DNA from: Cunninghamia lanceolata
Taxonomy: Eukaryota > Streptophyta > Pinopsida > Cupressales > Cupressaceae
Reading direction: 5' to 3'
Length of the DNA stretch: 64,000 nucleotides
Assembly (NCBI GenBank): GCA_027924645.1
Contig: BSBN01001752.1
Span: 10,992,001-11,056,000 of the forward strand
How positions within the stretch are numbered: position 1 is the stretch's first letter; every line of letters starts with the position of its first letter. The notes below the pieces were generated by a model. That model worked only from the letters and a program-made list of their open reading frames with translations. It did no database searches and was not told the origin of the DNA. Below are positions 1 to 11,486 of the stretch, piece by piece. The translations under genes were made by a program, and so were the position numbers.

Positions 1-1139
1 GCATATAGATCTAGCAAAACATATTTAAAAGGGGCAATTTTTTTATGAAGACCAGGCCGATTTATAAATCAAAGCCTATGCCATAAAAATGGCGGTTAAG
101 TGTATGGAAAAACAAATTGCTGGAGGAAAAAGGCAATCAAGGCCTGAGTTTAAAGAATGTTCACACTAAGAAGACAAAAGGTCATAGTTGCTAAGGTAGC
201 TAAAAAAAGGCGTTGCTAAAAGAAAAACACAATAATGTGATATTCGATCACAGAGGGAAGTATTTACACAGACGCCAATCTATCAATGATTCCTATAAGA
301 GTTTAATGCATGACTTAAGGACTAATATAGAGGATACAATTAGGCCAATCCAAACACATTTTCTTACAGAAAATTAAATGATTAGTTTCTATCCAGAAAA
401 AAAGGCCGGTGTGCTCACCTAAGTCGATAGGATGATGTAAGATCAACTAGCTTAAGCTGCATAACAAAATCAACTCCTCTTGTAGCTCCTGATGCCCTTA
501 CTGTCCACGCGCCTCTCTATATTCACCCTTGTCGAGACTCTTCACACCTTTTTCTTCTCTATGTTTGCTCTGTGTTCTTCTACCTTATATCTTCCTTTTT
601 CTTAAGATTTTCTCCCCTTTTTATTTTTAGCTCGTTTCTATCTTTTTTGGTTTTTCTTTGATTTTTGCATGTAGTTCTTTTTGTTTTTCTTCTTTTTGTT
701 TTCTTTCCTTTTTTTGATTAAAGCTTTGATATAATCTAAAGAAAATTTCCAAAAGGAAACTCATTTTCATATATATATATATATAAATAATAAAATACAT
801 TTTTATTTTATTCAATTTTAATTTAGCACATTTCATAAAAAGACACTTTTAATATTGAATATAATAATCAAATCATTTAATTATACATCTTAAAGAAGCA
901 TAATGATTTTTTTATGGAGGGTACATTTCTAACATAAGAAATTATTTATTTTCATCAACACACCATCACGCAATAAAACTCAACGGGAATCATTCCATTA
1001 AAATGATCAAAATGCAAAATGCAATATGAGCTATGTGCTTGTGTGTGCATGCAATGAGATTTTCTCGATCCAATTCTTGTCAGGCGGCTAGATTGCCTCT
1101 ACCTTAACCAAGCCCTTGCCTTAGACACATACCTGCGCT
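1..1139. other. No gene recognised; low-complexity DNA
   Basis: I see no coding region or known repeat family here. A T-rich, pyrimidine-biased stretch runs from about 590 to 720, and a short AT dinucleotide run lies at 769-786. Short open frames through the T-rich stretch have Lys/Ile-rich translations expected from composition alone. Confidence 0.5.
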
Positions 1140-1829
1140 CATTCAACTCAATTTCTGATTAATAGATTAGTAACCAAAAATCCATAGCCAAAGCATCACA
1201 TAAGCATCTGTATTCATCATTTAATAACTTTTGTACTCTGTCACTTACAACTTTCTTTGCGGAGGGACAAATGATATGAAATTTTGAATGTAGCACCTTC
1301 TCAACACACTGAACTTAACTTCTGAACCGCATGACCGTATCTTCAAAGGTGGAGGAATGCAGAGCATTCTCCCAATCAATCTTCAAGGCAACTTCCTGTA
1401 GCAGAAACCTTCACCAACACCCAGAGACTAGATCCTCCTTGTAGCAACACATACTTCCTTAGGAACAATAGGAGAGAGCATACAACATGCTACAAACCAT
1501 CAATAACATATTCCCAACATCAGTAATACTTCTAATCCTCATCTTAATACTTCTAATCCTCATCTTAATGCATCTAATTCTCATCTTAATGCTTCTAATT
1601 CTCATCCTAATATATCATCATGATACATCTCTACTGACAACAAACATACTCAATACAACTTTAATTGACATTAAACAAGGAATGACATCCAACCATGAAC
1701 ATCAGCAATATCATTGTTAGCACACCATCATAGTATACCATCAACACAAGCATCAATGATAGGCCAAACTAAGTATTGACATCAATGACAACCACATCAG
1801 TGACAACCTTAGGTAACATATGTGCAACA
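1140..1829 (-). mobile_element. Probable 3' LTR remnant of Copia element A
   Basis: The right edge (1829) ends in GCAACA directly next to a polypurine tract read on the minus strand, as expected for the 3' LTR of a minus-strand element whose pol remnant starts at 2135. The last ~60 bp resemble the matching end of the Copia B LTR near 6944 (shared TTGACATCAATGACAAC). The left edge is not visible, because the G-rich start seen in the other LTRs is absent. The start given is a guess, and the LTR is probably truncated. Confidence 0.4.
1528..1611. repeat. 21-bp minisatellite, four copies
   Basis: Four tandem 21-bp units with core CTAATCCTCATCTTAAT occupy 1528-1548, 1549-1569, 1570-1590 and 1591-1611, with a few substitutions in later units. 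Because 21 is divisible by three, the plus strand stays open and gives a Leu/Ile-rich peptide. I regard that as a by-product of the repeat. It lies in the presumed LTR remnant of element A. Confidence 0.85.
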
Positions 1830-2075
1830 ATCTCCCCCTTTGGTATTGATGGCAACACATACCTGCTCATTCTCCCCCTTTGACATCAAGGACAAAGGGC
1901 AACTACTCCCCCTTAGGGTACAAACTCTCCTTTTCAACCTTCTCCCCCTTTGATATACATACACTCCTTGAAGCAACTAATAGGTTCCCCCTGTCAGCAA
2001 CAACCACAACCTACTCCCCCTAAGAGGTAGCCACCATCAGTCCAGGAAAAAGATATAGCATGAATTACTCCCCCT
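1830..2075 (-). other. Polypurine-tract cluster of Copia A
   Basis: On the minus strand this stretch carries about seven copies of an (A/G)GGGGGAG-type purine tract (plus-strand CTCCCCCT). The copy touching the LTR is the likely functional PPT for plus-strand DNA synthesis. Repeated AGGGGGAG tracts upstream of the 3' LTR are a described trait of Sirevirus-type Copia elements, which is why I call A, B and C Sirevirus-like. Copies are near 1831, 1871, 1906, 1941, 1986, 2014 and 2066. Confidence 0.6.
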
Positions 2076-2134
2076 GGACAGATGCACTAACTATGCATCT
2101 AGAAATAAGAAGGAGGGATAATTACCCCTCACTT

Positions 2135-2913
2135 CTACCAGAGATACTCAAAAGTATCCTTTGCAAGAGCCTTTGTGAAAATATCTACAATCTGATCCTT
2201 TGTTGAAACATACTCCAACTTCACTTCTTTATCTGCAACATTCTCTCTAAAAAAGTGATACCTGATTGATATATGCTTAGTCCTAGAATGCATCACTAGA
2301 TTCTTAGAAATATTGATAGCACTTGTATTATCACACATAATAGGAATAGGCTCATCATACTATATCTTGATATCCTTCAATGTTTGCTTCATCCATAACA
2401 CTTGTGTACAATAAGATGCTGCAACAATATACTCTACCTCTGCAATTGATAAGGATACTAAATCTTGTTTCTTACTATGCCATGAAACCAATCTACTTCC
2501 TAAAAAGAAATCACCACCACTTGTACTTCTTCTATCATCAACACAACCAGCCCAATCAGCATCAGTGTAAACACTCAAATTAAAGTCATTATCTCTTGGA
2601 TACCATAAGCCATAATCTGGAGTTTCCTTCAAATATTTGAATATTCTTTTTATTTCCTTCTCATGAGTTTGCTTAGGATTAGCTTGATATCTGGCAACCA
2701 AACATACTGCATGCATAATATCAGGTCTAGAAGTAATAAAGTACAATAATCCTCCAACCATAGATATATAAAGAGTCTGATCAACCTCAAGTGACTCGTC
2801 AACCTTGCTCAAGTGACAACAGTAACCATAGGAACTTACTCACTGGTTTGGAATCCTCCATGCCAAATTTCTTCAACATCTGTCTAACATACTTAGCCTG
2901 AGAAATAAAGATA
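2135..2913 (-). pseudogene. Copia A pol remnant: end of RT and RNase H
   Basis: This is the C-terminal part of a Ty1/copia polyprotein. Reading leftwards it has the post-RT segment (ISQAKYVRQMLKKFGMED), the connection (GGLLYFITSRPDIMHAV), RNase H (YTDADWAGCVDDRRSTSG, then SIAEVEY) and the family C-terminus (CDNTSAINISKN, DIFTKALAKDTFEYL). RNase H would degrade the RNA template during reverse transcription. The frame is broken: a frameshift near 2815 separates RT from RNase H, and a TAG lies at 2357-2359. The upstream part continues at 4336 beyond an inserted solo LTR. It is a dead remnant with no integrase or gag left in the window. Confidence 0.85.
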
Positions 2914-2918
2914 CCATT

Positions 2919-4335
2919 TGTTGGCAACATAAGCATGATGATGAAGAGACTAATGAGCATGGCAGTAAGCAATGTTGTCATTAATGGAAATAAAGGGTAA
3001 ATATATAGTTTTGTTGGTCCAGAGAGTGGCAACAAGGTGTAAGGAGACAGTTGTATCAGTCCAAAAAGGTTCAGTAAGGTATATAGGTACAATTGTGCTG
3101 GTCTGGCGAAGTGGTTAAGTATAATATGAAGGAGAGTATACCTAAGCATGATATCTTTCCATTTTGGTGCTCCGTAGTTAGGTGCAACTTGCTGAAGATT
3201 TGTTTGAGGTATTTGTAGTACATAATCTATGACAGGGTCACAATATTTCAGTCTGCATTTCTCTGCTATGAAAAATTTTGCTCTACGGTTGTAAGGTAGT
3301 GTTGGTGCATACTAAAGGAGTCTAAATACAAAGATTCAAGTCTTGAAACCCTCTAGAGTGAAAGATAGAGTTGACAGAGTACCAAACTCTGTATTGACAG
3401 TGCCAGTGGTATATTAGAATGCTCCACATTCCACCACAAATGAATGGTTTGCTATGCAGATTTGAGGATAAGGTTATGGATGTCTGAAGTGTGTTATCTC
3501 TAAGTGGTAAGCATTTTTGTGGTCCGCATGTTGAGTTGTGAACTAACCAATAGTTTAGGCTATTGCTACTTCACCAGTTGAGCTGACCTAAAGGTGTTGA
3601 GGTTGTGCAGAGTTGATTCATGAATGGAACAAAGTTATGGGATTAATTATAGGTTGTGACAACCTATTTGAATGTTCTACATGCTTTGGTTCTCTCCACA
3701 AAGTGTATAGGGTTGAGTCTTGGGCCGACAGAACATGTAGCCACACAGTACATCTTTCTGCCAACCTAGTTGATGTTTTTGCTTTAGTGCAATATATATA
3801 TACAAGATTGAATTCTTGTGTGGATGTGTGTGTGTGTGTGATGTGAAAAGTTAATTGTGGGTGTGTGAGAAAAATCTGATCAGATAAGATTGTGGTGAAG
3901 ATGAAGTGTGCTAAGTCAGTATTCTGAGCTTCAGTGGAACCATATCTCCAGCATAAGTCAAATGCATTATTAGCAGTTCATGTTTGACAGTGAGCCATCC
4001 CTTCTTCTATCTCTTTCTATTCAAGACAGTGAGTCCTTTAGCAGTGAGCCACCCGCAGTGAGCATTCTCTTTTGGATAGCGAGTCCTCCAATTGCATCAA
4101 CCTTAACCGATTGCATTACTAATATATTGTGAGATAATCCTCACCATGGTTTTTCCCTTTTTGGGTTTTCCACATAAAAATCTGGTGTTTATGTGTTATG
4201 TGCTTTAATGGTTGATTTCATGCTTTCCTTTCTTACTGTAAATTAAATATGCTATATGGAATGAATGTTTAAATGATTAAGTGGTTTCAGAGAATACTGA
4301 TTCACCCCCCCTTTCAATATTCTAGGTGTTCAACA
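2919..4335 (+). mobile_element. Solo LTR of a Sirevirus-like Copia family, inserted in Copia A
   Basis: The segment runs from TGTTGGCAACATAAG to GTTCAACA, so it has TG...CA ends, and contains no coding region. Flanks are CCATT (2914-2918) and CCATC (4336-4340), a 5-bp target duplication with one change. Removing the segment and one target copy rejoins the Copia A reading frame exactly (AQLDDG then IFISQ). A TATA-like ATATATATATAC lies at 3791-3802. A conserved block related to the GTGGAAAACCC...GGGAAAAACCA of the other LTRs is near 4145-4180, and the G-rich subterminal stem-loop is at 4291-4323. A GT microsatellite lies near 3826-3840. A single LTR without internal DNA implies LTR-LTR recombination after insertion. 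Confidence 0.85.
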
Positions 4336-4445
4336 CCATCATCTAGTTGAGCAATTTGAAGCCCAAGGAAGAAAGACAACTCACCAATCATAGACATCTC
4401 AAACTCTTTCTGCATCTCTTATGCAAACTTCTACAACTAAAGCAT
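4336..4445 (-). pseudogene. Copia A RT remnant, upstream of the solo LTR
   Basis: On the minus strand this short stretch reads EMQKEFEMSMIGELSFFLG and then LQIAQLDDG. This is the conserved Copia RT segment that precedes the ISQAKYV motif found at 2900, so it is the missing upstream neighbour of the 2135-2913 remnant. Two stops (including TAA just before EMQKEF) break the frame. Similarity fades at about 4445-4455, where the element appears truncated. Confidence 0.8.
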
Positions 4446-5204
4446 CTAGAAAGGAGAAGCAATTAAGCACTCATATTAGACACAAGCCATCAGAAATTAG
4501 GGACTTACTATTTGGGTGTGGAAGCAATGCACCAATGTTATCTAGGGAAGTGCTTGATGAGTAAATGTGTGTTCATCCTGGTAGTGTTTTTTCCCACAAA
4601 TTGGTTGAGGAGGATGAGGAGATTGAGGAGTTGTTGGGGATGTAAAAAAATAGGCCAATGCATTGGGCTAAAAAAAATGGTCCTCATTGTGTATTTCATT
4701 GGTCTAGGTATTTTGGATTTCTCTTAATATTAGCTAGGCTTTTTAATGAAAGTGTTGAAGCCATTTTGGCTTGATGGCTTTTGACAATAGCTAGTTGTAG
4801 CTTTTGTGAAGATAATTTTTTGTATGCAATAATCTAGTGGCTACCATGCTTGCTATAATTTGCAGAAAGTTGTTGTTCCTATTTTCAAAATATTGCAAGA
4901 CTAGTTCAACTTGTGTGGTTGATTTTTCTTATATCGGTCTTGATACCATTTTAGATTTCATTTCAAGAACAAACTTGTTTCAATGCTAAATAACAATAGA
5001 ATATACTTGCAAGGTCCATTGAGATGTGGTTTGATTCAAAGGAATCATTTTGGGAATGCATTAGATATAATGTATGAAGTTCTATAGTACCTTATATTAA
5101 TTAATATTATCAATGACAAAACAATTTATTGTTATCTTTTCATGGTTAGTACAGTTCAAATAATTTTTGTAATTCTAAAAAAATATCAAAATATTGTAGA
5201 GCCA
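4446..5204. other. No recognised gene
   Basis: On the plus strand 4428-4620 reads as two short in-frame blocks, one containing HIRHKPSEIRDLLFG and the other Glu-rich (LVEEDEEIEELLG), separated by a TAA. They could be remnants of a retroelement or host exon, but I do not recognise them. The rest is AT-rich and shows no structure I can name. Confidence 0.4.
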
Positions 5205-5565
5205 TCATGCATGCTTTGGCCAAGTTCTGATGGTATTTGGTTTGTGGAAGATTTATGGTGAAGACATATCACAACATCTTGAAGTTCTTCCTTGGCCAAC
5301 ATGACTTGAATTGTAGGCAATAAAAAAGGGTGAGTAAGTTCCAAGATTATGATTTTAACATAGAGTACATGAAAGGGAAAAATAATGTATTTATTGATGC
5401 TCTTTCTAGAAAGCTTACTCTATGTTCTATTTATACTATTTCTGGTCACTATTATGGAAAAATATGTTAAAAATGTACTTTATACTAATCTTGTTAATGG
5501 GAATGTGAGGGAACATAGATTTGTAATAGTAGATGGTCTTATTCTTTATAAAAACAAGAGCTTCC
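5205..5565 (+). pseudogene. Ty3/gypsy chromovirus remnant, part 1: RNase H
   Basis: Plus-strand translation gives the Ty3/gypsy RNase H tail: an MHALAKF-WYLVCGRF-like block, SLKFFLGQHDL-like and FQDYDFNIEYMKGKNN, then FIDALSRK. These sit in several frames with stops. The tail leads into the linker before integrase (ILYKNKSFL), which stops at 5565 where Copia B is inserted. The same protein resumes at 12869. The upstream RT, protease and gag are missing, so the element is 5' truncated as well as interrupted. Confidence 0.8.
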
Positions 5566-6944
5566 TATTAGATTTAGGACAAACAATTGAGAGGGGGGGT
5601 GAATCAGTTGTCCAAAACTTTCTTCCAATTAATCACTTAAACCCTTTCTTAATTCAACAGCATAATAATGAATTAATCATGGAAATATAATGCAGCAATT
5701 CAAGAGAGCAAAAACACATTAACACATATGACACCAAGATTTTTGACGTGGAAAACCCGGTTAAGGGAAAAACCATGGGGTGACTAACCCAAGATTATAT
5801 TCTTTGTTAGAATAATAGAAAGAACAAAATGGCACATGCCAATTAGGGCTCACTGCCCAAGCACACTGCTCACAAGAGGCCCACTACTTACAGGAGACAC
5901 ACTGTCTACAGAATAATAAGTATTACATACTTGAACTAAAGAATAGCATCTTCACCATGCTTGATTCAGTTCCATTTAAGCCCAATATTTCTGCTCTGCC
6001 TTTCACTCCTCTGCTCTCTAGCACATTCTCATCTCCACAAAATTATTTTGAAATGACTTTACAACTCCTTATTTATACGAGACATCGACTTAGGGATAAT
6101 CATCCAAGTCAGCATTACATTACAGAGCAAACACATAAATACAACATGACTAATTACAAAAAGACTTCATGCAGATCAACACACTGTCAGCCACACAGAT
6201 ATGAGACTTCAATTTTCCTTTAGGAACACGCCATTCTTCACAGAACATCTTCAAGATCATCTGCAGGATGTGTAACTCATCCGGTCAGCCTGACTTGGGA
6301 AGAACATCATCATCCGGAAGTAATTGTTCAATTGCGAGCTCAATCTTCAATGTGGACCTCCAACATGAACTGGACACAATCCAAAGACCTCCACAAGATT
6401 TGCTGAATCACCAAGAACATCCACACTACTTCTGCTTACTGAAATTATTCTCTCCTTCATCCGGAACCTCAAGAACACAGTCTGTCATCACTGTCATATT
6501 GGAATAGATGCTTGCAGACCTCCAGACCATGAACCAATTGAGTTGTCAATTCACATTGACTTCATAAACACTCCACCAAATCCGCAGAACAAGATATTTC
6601 ATTTTTGGAGCACACTGGACCTATCTGTGTTACTCTGTCACCTCTAAACATCTGCCAAAACCAGTTTTGCTTGAGTGGCCATAACTTCTTTGGATCTTCA
6701 TGCGGACCTTTGAAATATTTACTGGATCATCTTAAGACACATATCTACAAACCCTTTGATGTGCATCCTCTGATCTTCATCTTAGCTGGAATCTTTACCT
6801 CACTGTCTTCACTGTTCTTCTCTATTCCTGATAGGACTAATTCTCTCAATATCCTCAACATACAGCTCATCCAATCCTTATCATCAATGCAACATGAGTA
6901 TGTTGACATCAATGACAACACTGGTTAGGCCCATACTTGCAACA
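5566..6944 (-). repeat. 3' LTR of Copia B
   Basis: 1379 bp, from TATTAGATTTAGGAC to CTTGCAACA, matching the 11487-12863 copy with scattered substitutions and small indels. The subterminal stem-loop with G7 loop is at 5583-5611. The conserved GACGTGGAAAACCC block is near 5745. Open frames within it are not genes. Confidence 0.92.
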
Positions 6945-7195
6945 ATCTCCCCCTTTGTCATTGATGGCAACATATGATGTGAAGAACTATTTTAACCATC
7001 AAGACAAGAACTTTTTCTCACTGACACAACTCCCCCTATCAACAACAACCATTCACATGTCTTCTCTTCCTTTACTACTCCCCATTTGATCAACAACCAC
7101 TTGTTTTTCACATGTATTCTCTCCCCATTTGACATCAATGGCAAAGGGCACATACTTGCATCACTTTAGAATCATACCAGCTGCTCCCCCTGAGT
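6945..7195 (-). other. Polypurine-tract cluster of Copia B
   Basis: Immediately inside the 3' LTR, minus-strand AAAGGGGGAGA forms the PPT. Four weaker repeats (plus-strand CTCCCCCT or CTCCCCAT) follow near 7030, 7077, 7120 and 7183. The arrangement matches the clusters of elements A and C. Confidence 0.65.
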
Positions 7196-7271
7196 GATAG
7201 CTTCCCAAACATCAATCCGGACCACAAGATATGACTATGAAATTCACCTGACTGATGCACATCAGTGCACC

Positions 7272-7935
7272 TTAGTTCATAAACGGAGGGGTAATAACCC
7301 CTAACTTCTCCCTAAGATACTCAAAAGAGTCCTTAGGAAGAGGTTTAGTAAAAATATCTGCAATCTGATCCTTGGAAGGGCACAAACTCCAATCTGACTT
7401 CATTCTTATTCACTTGCTCTCTCAAAAAGTGAAACTTGATGGATATATGTTTAGTCTTTGAATGCAACACCGGATTCTTAGATATGTTTATTGCACTTGA
7501 ATTATCACAGAAGATTGTGATAGGTTCCTCATACTCCACTTTGATGTCTCTTAGCATTTGCTTCATCCACAAAACTTGAGTGCAATTACCTACTGCTGTA
7601 ATATATTCTACTTCAGCTGTGGACAGAGATATTGCCTCTTGTTTCTTGCTTAGCCAAGAAACCAATCTCTTCCCCAAAAAGAATGCTCCACCACTGGTAC
7701 TTTTCCGGTCATCCACATTTCCTGCCCAATCCGCATCTGTATATGCATGAAGAGAGAAATCATGATCTCTAGGATACCAAAAACCATACTCAACTGTCCC
7801 TTTTAGATATCTAAAAATCCTCTTGATTGCCATGACATGAGATTCTCTAGGATCAGCTTGGAATCTAGCAACAAGACCAACAACATTCATAATGTCAGGT
7901 CTAGTTTGAGTGAGATACAACAATCCTCCAATCAT
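7272..7935 (-). pseudogene. Copia B RNase H and pol C-terminus
   Basis: This codes for the Copia RNase H: GGLLYLTQTRPDIM, YTDADWAGNVDDRKSTSGG with the first catalytic Asp, STAEVEYI with the Glu, and CDNSSAINISKNP with the next Asp. The family C-terminus (ADIFTKPLP-like, FEYLREKLGV) ends at a TAA at 7272-7274. A one-base insertion near 7375 shifts the frame before this tail. A one-base loss at about 7938 (AAGTAAGG where the family has a TAC codon) separates it from RT. In an active element this domain would remove RNA from the RNA-DNA hybrid. Confidence 0.88.
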
Positions 7936-7940
7936 TGACC

Positions 7941-8999
7941 TTACTTTTTCTGATCAGCCTTAGGAGAGTCATCATCTTTGCTTAATTTACATCCAGTTGC
8001 CATGGGAGTACTCATTGGTTTTGATTCTTCCATCCCAAATTTCTTCAACAATTCTTTCACATATTTGGTCTGAGAAATGAAGATTCCTTTCTTTGTTTGA
8101 ATGATTTGCAGAACTAAGAAGAAATTCATTTCCCCAAGCATGGACATCTCAAATTCACTTTTCATTTGATTTGCAAAAGTTTTGCACATATTATCTCTTC
8201 CTCCAAAAATGATATCATCAACAAATACTTCAACAATCAAGATATTTTCATGATCAATTTTGAAGTACAAATTACTGTTAGCAGTACCTTTGTTGAAACC
8301 AATCTTCAAAAGATGCTTATCCAATCTTTCATACCAGGCTCTTGGGGCTTGCTTGAGTCCATACAATGCTTTCTTCAACTTGCAGACCATATCACCATGA
8401 TCAGACAATTGAAATCCATCCGGTTGCTCAATGTAAACTTCTTCTTCCAAGTCACCATTCAGGAAGGCAGACTTGACATCCATCTGATATACTTTGAAGT
8501 CCTTGAAGGCAGCAAAGGCAAGAAATAACCTGACTACTTCAATTCTGGCCACTAGAGCAAAAGTTTCTTCAAAATCAACTCCTTCTATTTGAGAGTAACC
8601 CTTGCAAACCAATCTGGGTTTGTTTCTGACTACTTCACCAACTTCATTCAATTTGTTCCGGAAGACCCATTTGGTTCCAATCACATTCTTATTTCTAGGT
8701 CTGGGAACAAGATCCCAAGTGTGATTTTTCTCAATTTGCATTAGCTCTTCCTCCATTGCTTTAGTCCAACTTTCATCATTGCAAGCTTCATTTACTGACT
8801 TTGGTTCAATCTTTGAAATCAGACAATACTCTTCTAAGTCTTGAGCAATCTTTCTTCTTGTTTGAACACCTTTGCTTTTATCACCTATGATATGATCTTC
8901 AGAATGATTCAGTCTCACATACCTAGGAATTTTGGGACTTTCTTGCACTTCCATTTCCTGAATAGGCTCATTCAAACTCATCTCTTCTACTTGATTCAC
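7941..8999 (-). pseudogene. Copia B reverse transcriptase
   Basis: 352 residues of open frame hold most of a Copia RT: entry motif [50 protein letters not shown] with the first catalytic Asp, [15 protein letters not shown], and the FVDDIIFGG active site (the usual YVDD with Phe). It ends with [20 protein letters not shown]. Upstream frame breaks at 9000-9033 (three stops) separate it from integrase. It would copy element RNA to DNA in virus-like particles, but this copy cannot make the polyprotein. Confidence 0.92.
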
Positions 9000-9032
9000 C
9001 GGATCAGTCTAAATCTAAATTTTAGAAGGGGC

Positions 9033-9968
9033 TCAGACTCCGTGAATCAAAACATCATTCTGATCATCTTCATCATATTCGTAAAACCTTGAGGGTTTTT
9101 CAATACCTTCATCAACCTTCACATTTGTACTTTCTATAATCTTTCTCAATCTTTTGTTGTAACACCGGTATGCTTTGCTTTGAGTAGAATAACCCAAGAA
9201 TATTCTTTCATCACTTCTAGCATCAAACTTGCCTAGATCTTCATCTCTTTTAATGTAACATTTGCTACCAAAAACTCTGAAATACTTCATAGTGGGAGTG
9301 ATGCCAAACCAAAGTTCATAAGGAGTCTTACCAGTATTGCTTCTGACTTGTACTCCATTAAGAGTATAGACTGCAGTGCTTACAACTTCTCTCCAGTAGA
9401 TCTGAAGAACATTTGCTTCCATCATCATGGTTCTAGATGCTTCCTGGATGGTCTGGTTCTTTCTCTCCACTACTCCATTTTGTTGTGGAGTCCTTGGAGC
9501 AGACAACTGTCTTTTTATTCCATGTTTCTCACAGAATTCTATGTACTCACCGGATGTGAATTCTCCACCTCTATTAGACCTCAGACATTTTATGTTAAGT
9601 CCGGTTTCATTTTCTACCATAGCCTTGAATATTTTGAATTTCTCAAGAGCCTCTAATTTTTCTTTCAGAAAAGTCACCCACATCATCTGGGAGTAGTCAT
9701 CAATTAATAGCATGAAGTATCTATCACCTTGCACACTCCTGATTCTTGCCGGACCACATAAATAAGTATGAACTAAGTCCAATAATCTGGTAGAAGACTG
9801 TTCCTTACTTCTAAATGTGACTCTGCTCTGCTTACCCAACTGGCATTCTTTGCACAAACTATTAGTAGGTTTCACCAGTTGTGGAAGATCTCTCATAGCC
9901 TAGGTGTTGCTTATCTTAATGATATTATCAAAATTCACATGACACATTCTTCTAAGCCACAACCAACT
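9033..9968 (-). pseudogene. Copia B integrase with gag-pre-integrase domain
   Basis: The minus-strand frame contains the zinc-binding pre-integrase tail (CKECQLGKQ), the catalytic core and the GKTPYELWFGITP segment. Core motifs are LIDDYSQMMWV (first Asp), LRSNRGGEFTSGEY, where the second catalytic Asp is replaced by Asn, and PQQNGVVERKNQ (Glu retained). Stops at about 9900 and 9966 interrupt the pre-integrase region. The Asn comes from a single G-to-A change (GAT to AAT) and would abolish strand transfer. Integrase would insert the cDNA in the nucleus. Confidence 0.9.
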
Positions 9969-11336
9969 CTAATCAATTTCAACAAATAAACAACTTTTAC
10001 CAGTACCAACCAAGTGGAAGATGTTACCTTTAGTATGGGTACTGGATGCAATCTCTGTTATGGAACTTTCAAAGATCTTGCATTTTCCATTTTTGAATTG
10101 GAGATCATAGCTTTTGTTCACCAACTGACCAACACTGAGAAGATTGTGCTTCAATCCTTCAACATACAGTACATTACCAGTTTTGTTCTTTCCATCAAAA
10201 GAAATAGTTCCTCTACCTCTGATTCTGCCAGCAGAATTATCACCAAATTTTACCACTCCTCCTTCATACCTTTCCAAATCTATGAACTTATTTTTTTCAC
10301 CTGTCATATGGTGGGAGCATCCACTGTTAATGACCCAATCAACCTTTTCTTCAACTTGGGCAGCCAAAGCTCTTTCTACAATTTTATGATTGACAGATTC
10401 AGAGGGCATTATATCTTCTTCCTTGATGGCAATAAACACCCAGTCACTTCCAGATTTGTTTCCTGTTTCTGATTCATCATTTGTTACTCCTTCATCATCA
10501 TATTCATGGACATAGTAACATTTCTTTTGAAACCTTGATCTGTTAGGATTTGGCCTTGAAAATCTTTCTAGACATTTTGAGGCAAAATGACCAATCTTAT
10601 TGCAGTTAAAACATTTAAAAGACAATTTCCCCTCATACTTACTAGATCCTCTTGGCAATCTTTTTGCAATAAGGGCTTCAAGTTGAGCAGCTTCTGCTTC
10701 ATCTTCTTCCAGGTCTTTTCTTACTTTTTCATACCATGATAGTTTCCTTGAAGAGTTCTCTCCCCGATCAAACCTTTGTTTACCTTTTATAGAGGCACTA
10801 TCTTTAAATGCAGATTCAGTCTTAAGGGGGGCATCTCCAAACTCGGTCAATTCAAATGCAGCCAATTTACCAACCAATTGATCTCTTGTGATAACTAAAT
10901 AGGATCTGAATTCTTCAATGGCGGAAACCTTGTATTTGTAAGAATCAGGAAGGGATCTGAGAACTTTGCCAACAATCTCATCTTCATCCAAGATTCCACC
11001 AGCACATCTAATGCCACAAACAAGCTCATTTACTTTGGGCATAAATGTAGTGATATTTTCATCTTCTCTCATCTTCAGGTTTTCAAATTTTCCTTTCAGA
11101 CTCTGTAGCTTGGCACATTTAACATACTTGTCTCCTTCATGCAGAAGTTCCAGTTTTTGCCAAATCTCATATGCAGTTTTTAGATCAACAAAATTTGTCA
11201 GCTCTTAATCAGATAAGGCACTTAGAAGAGCTTCTTTAGCCCACAGATTATTTTCAGCATCTTTGATTTCATCTACGGTGCGCGGACCATTCTGTGGGGG
11301 ATCATACTTCTTTGAAGCCATAATCCAATACTGCAT
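9969..11336 (-). pseudogene. Copia B gag and protease
   Basis: Gag starts at an ATG at 11334-11336 or 11319-11321 (MASKKYDPPQNGP) and runs through the UBN2-like gag segment (YEIWQKLELLHEGD) and CCHC knuckle CFNCNKIGHFASKC to the protease motif INSGCSHHMTG. Copia proteases need DSG here, so the catalytic Asp is changed to Asn by one G-to-A transition. One in-frame TAA at 11205-11207 (SALSD stop ELTNF) breaks gag. The leader between the PBS and the start is about 130 bp. Gag would build the particle, and protease would cut the polyprotein. Confidence 0.9.
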
Positions 11337-11468
11337 TCCCATACATTACAAGTGGCATTCCATGTGACTTTTCCAAAGAGTGAAATTGGTTCCATCAAAC
11401 CTCGGACTATCCTTCTTTTAGGACAACATCCTGGATCTCCTCAAGCGGTTAAGCTCCTTTTAGAGGAA

Positions 11469-11485
11469 CTTGGCTCTGATACCAA
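11469..11485 (-). other. Primer-binding site, initiator tRNA-Met, Copia B
   Basis: Minus strand TTGGTATCAGAGCCAAG starts one base inside the 5' LTR. TGGTATCAGAGC is the complement of the 3' end of plant initiator tRNA-Met, the usual primer for plant Copia elements. Confidence 0.92.
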
Positions 11486-11486
11486 T

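Noticed and set aside
1487..1720. Hydrophobic Leu/Ile-rich peptide as a membrane protein
   Set aside because: The translation is produced by the 21-bp minisatellite.
3613..3846. 77-codon frame ending in a Val/Cys run
   Set aside because: It lies inside the solo LTR and its end is encoded by a GT microsatellite.
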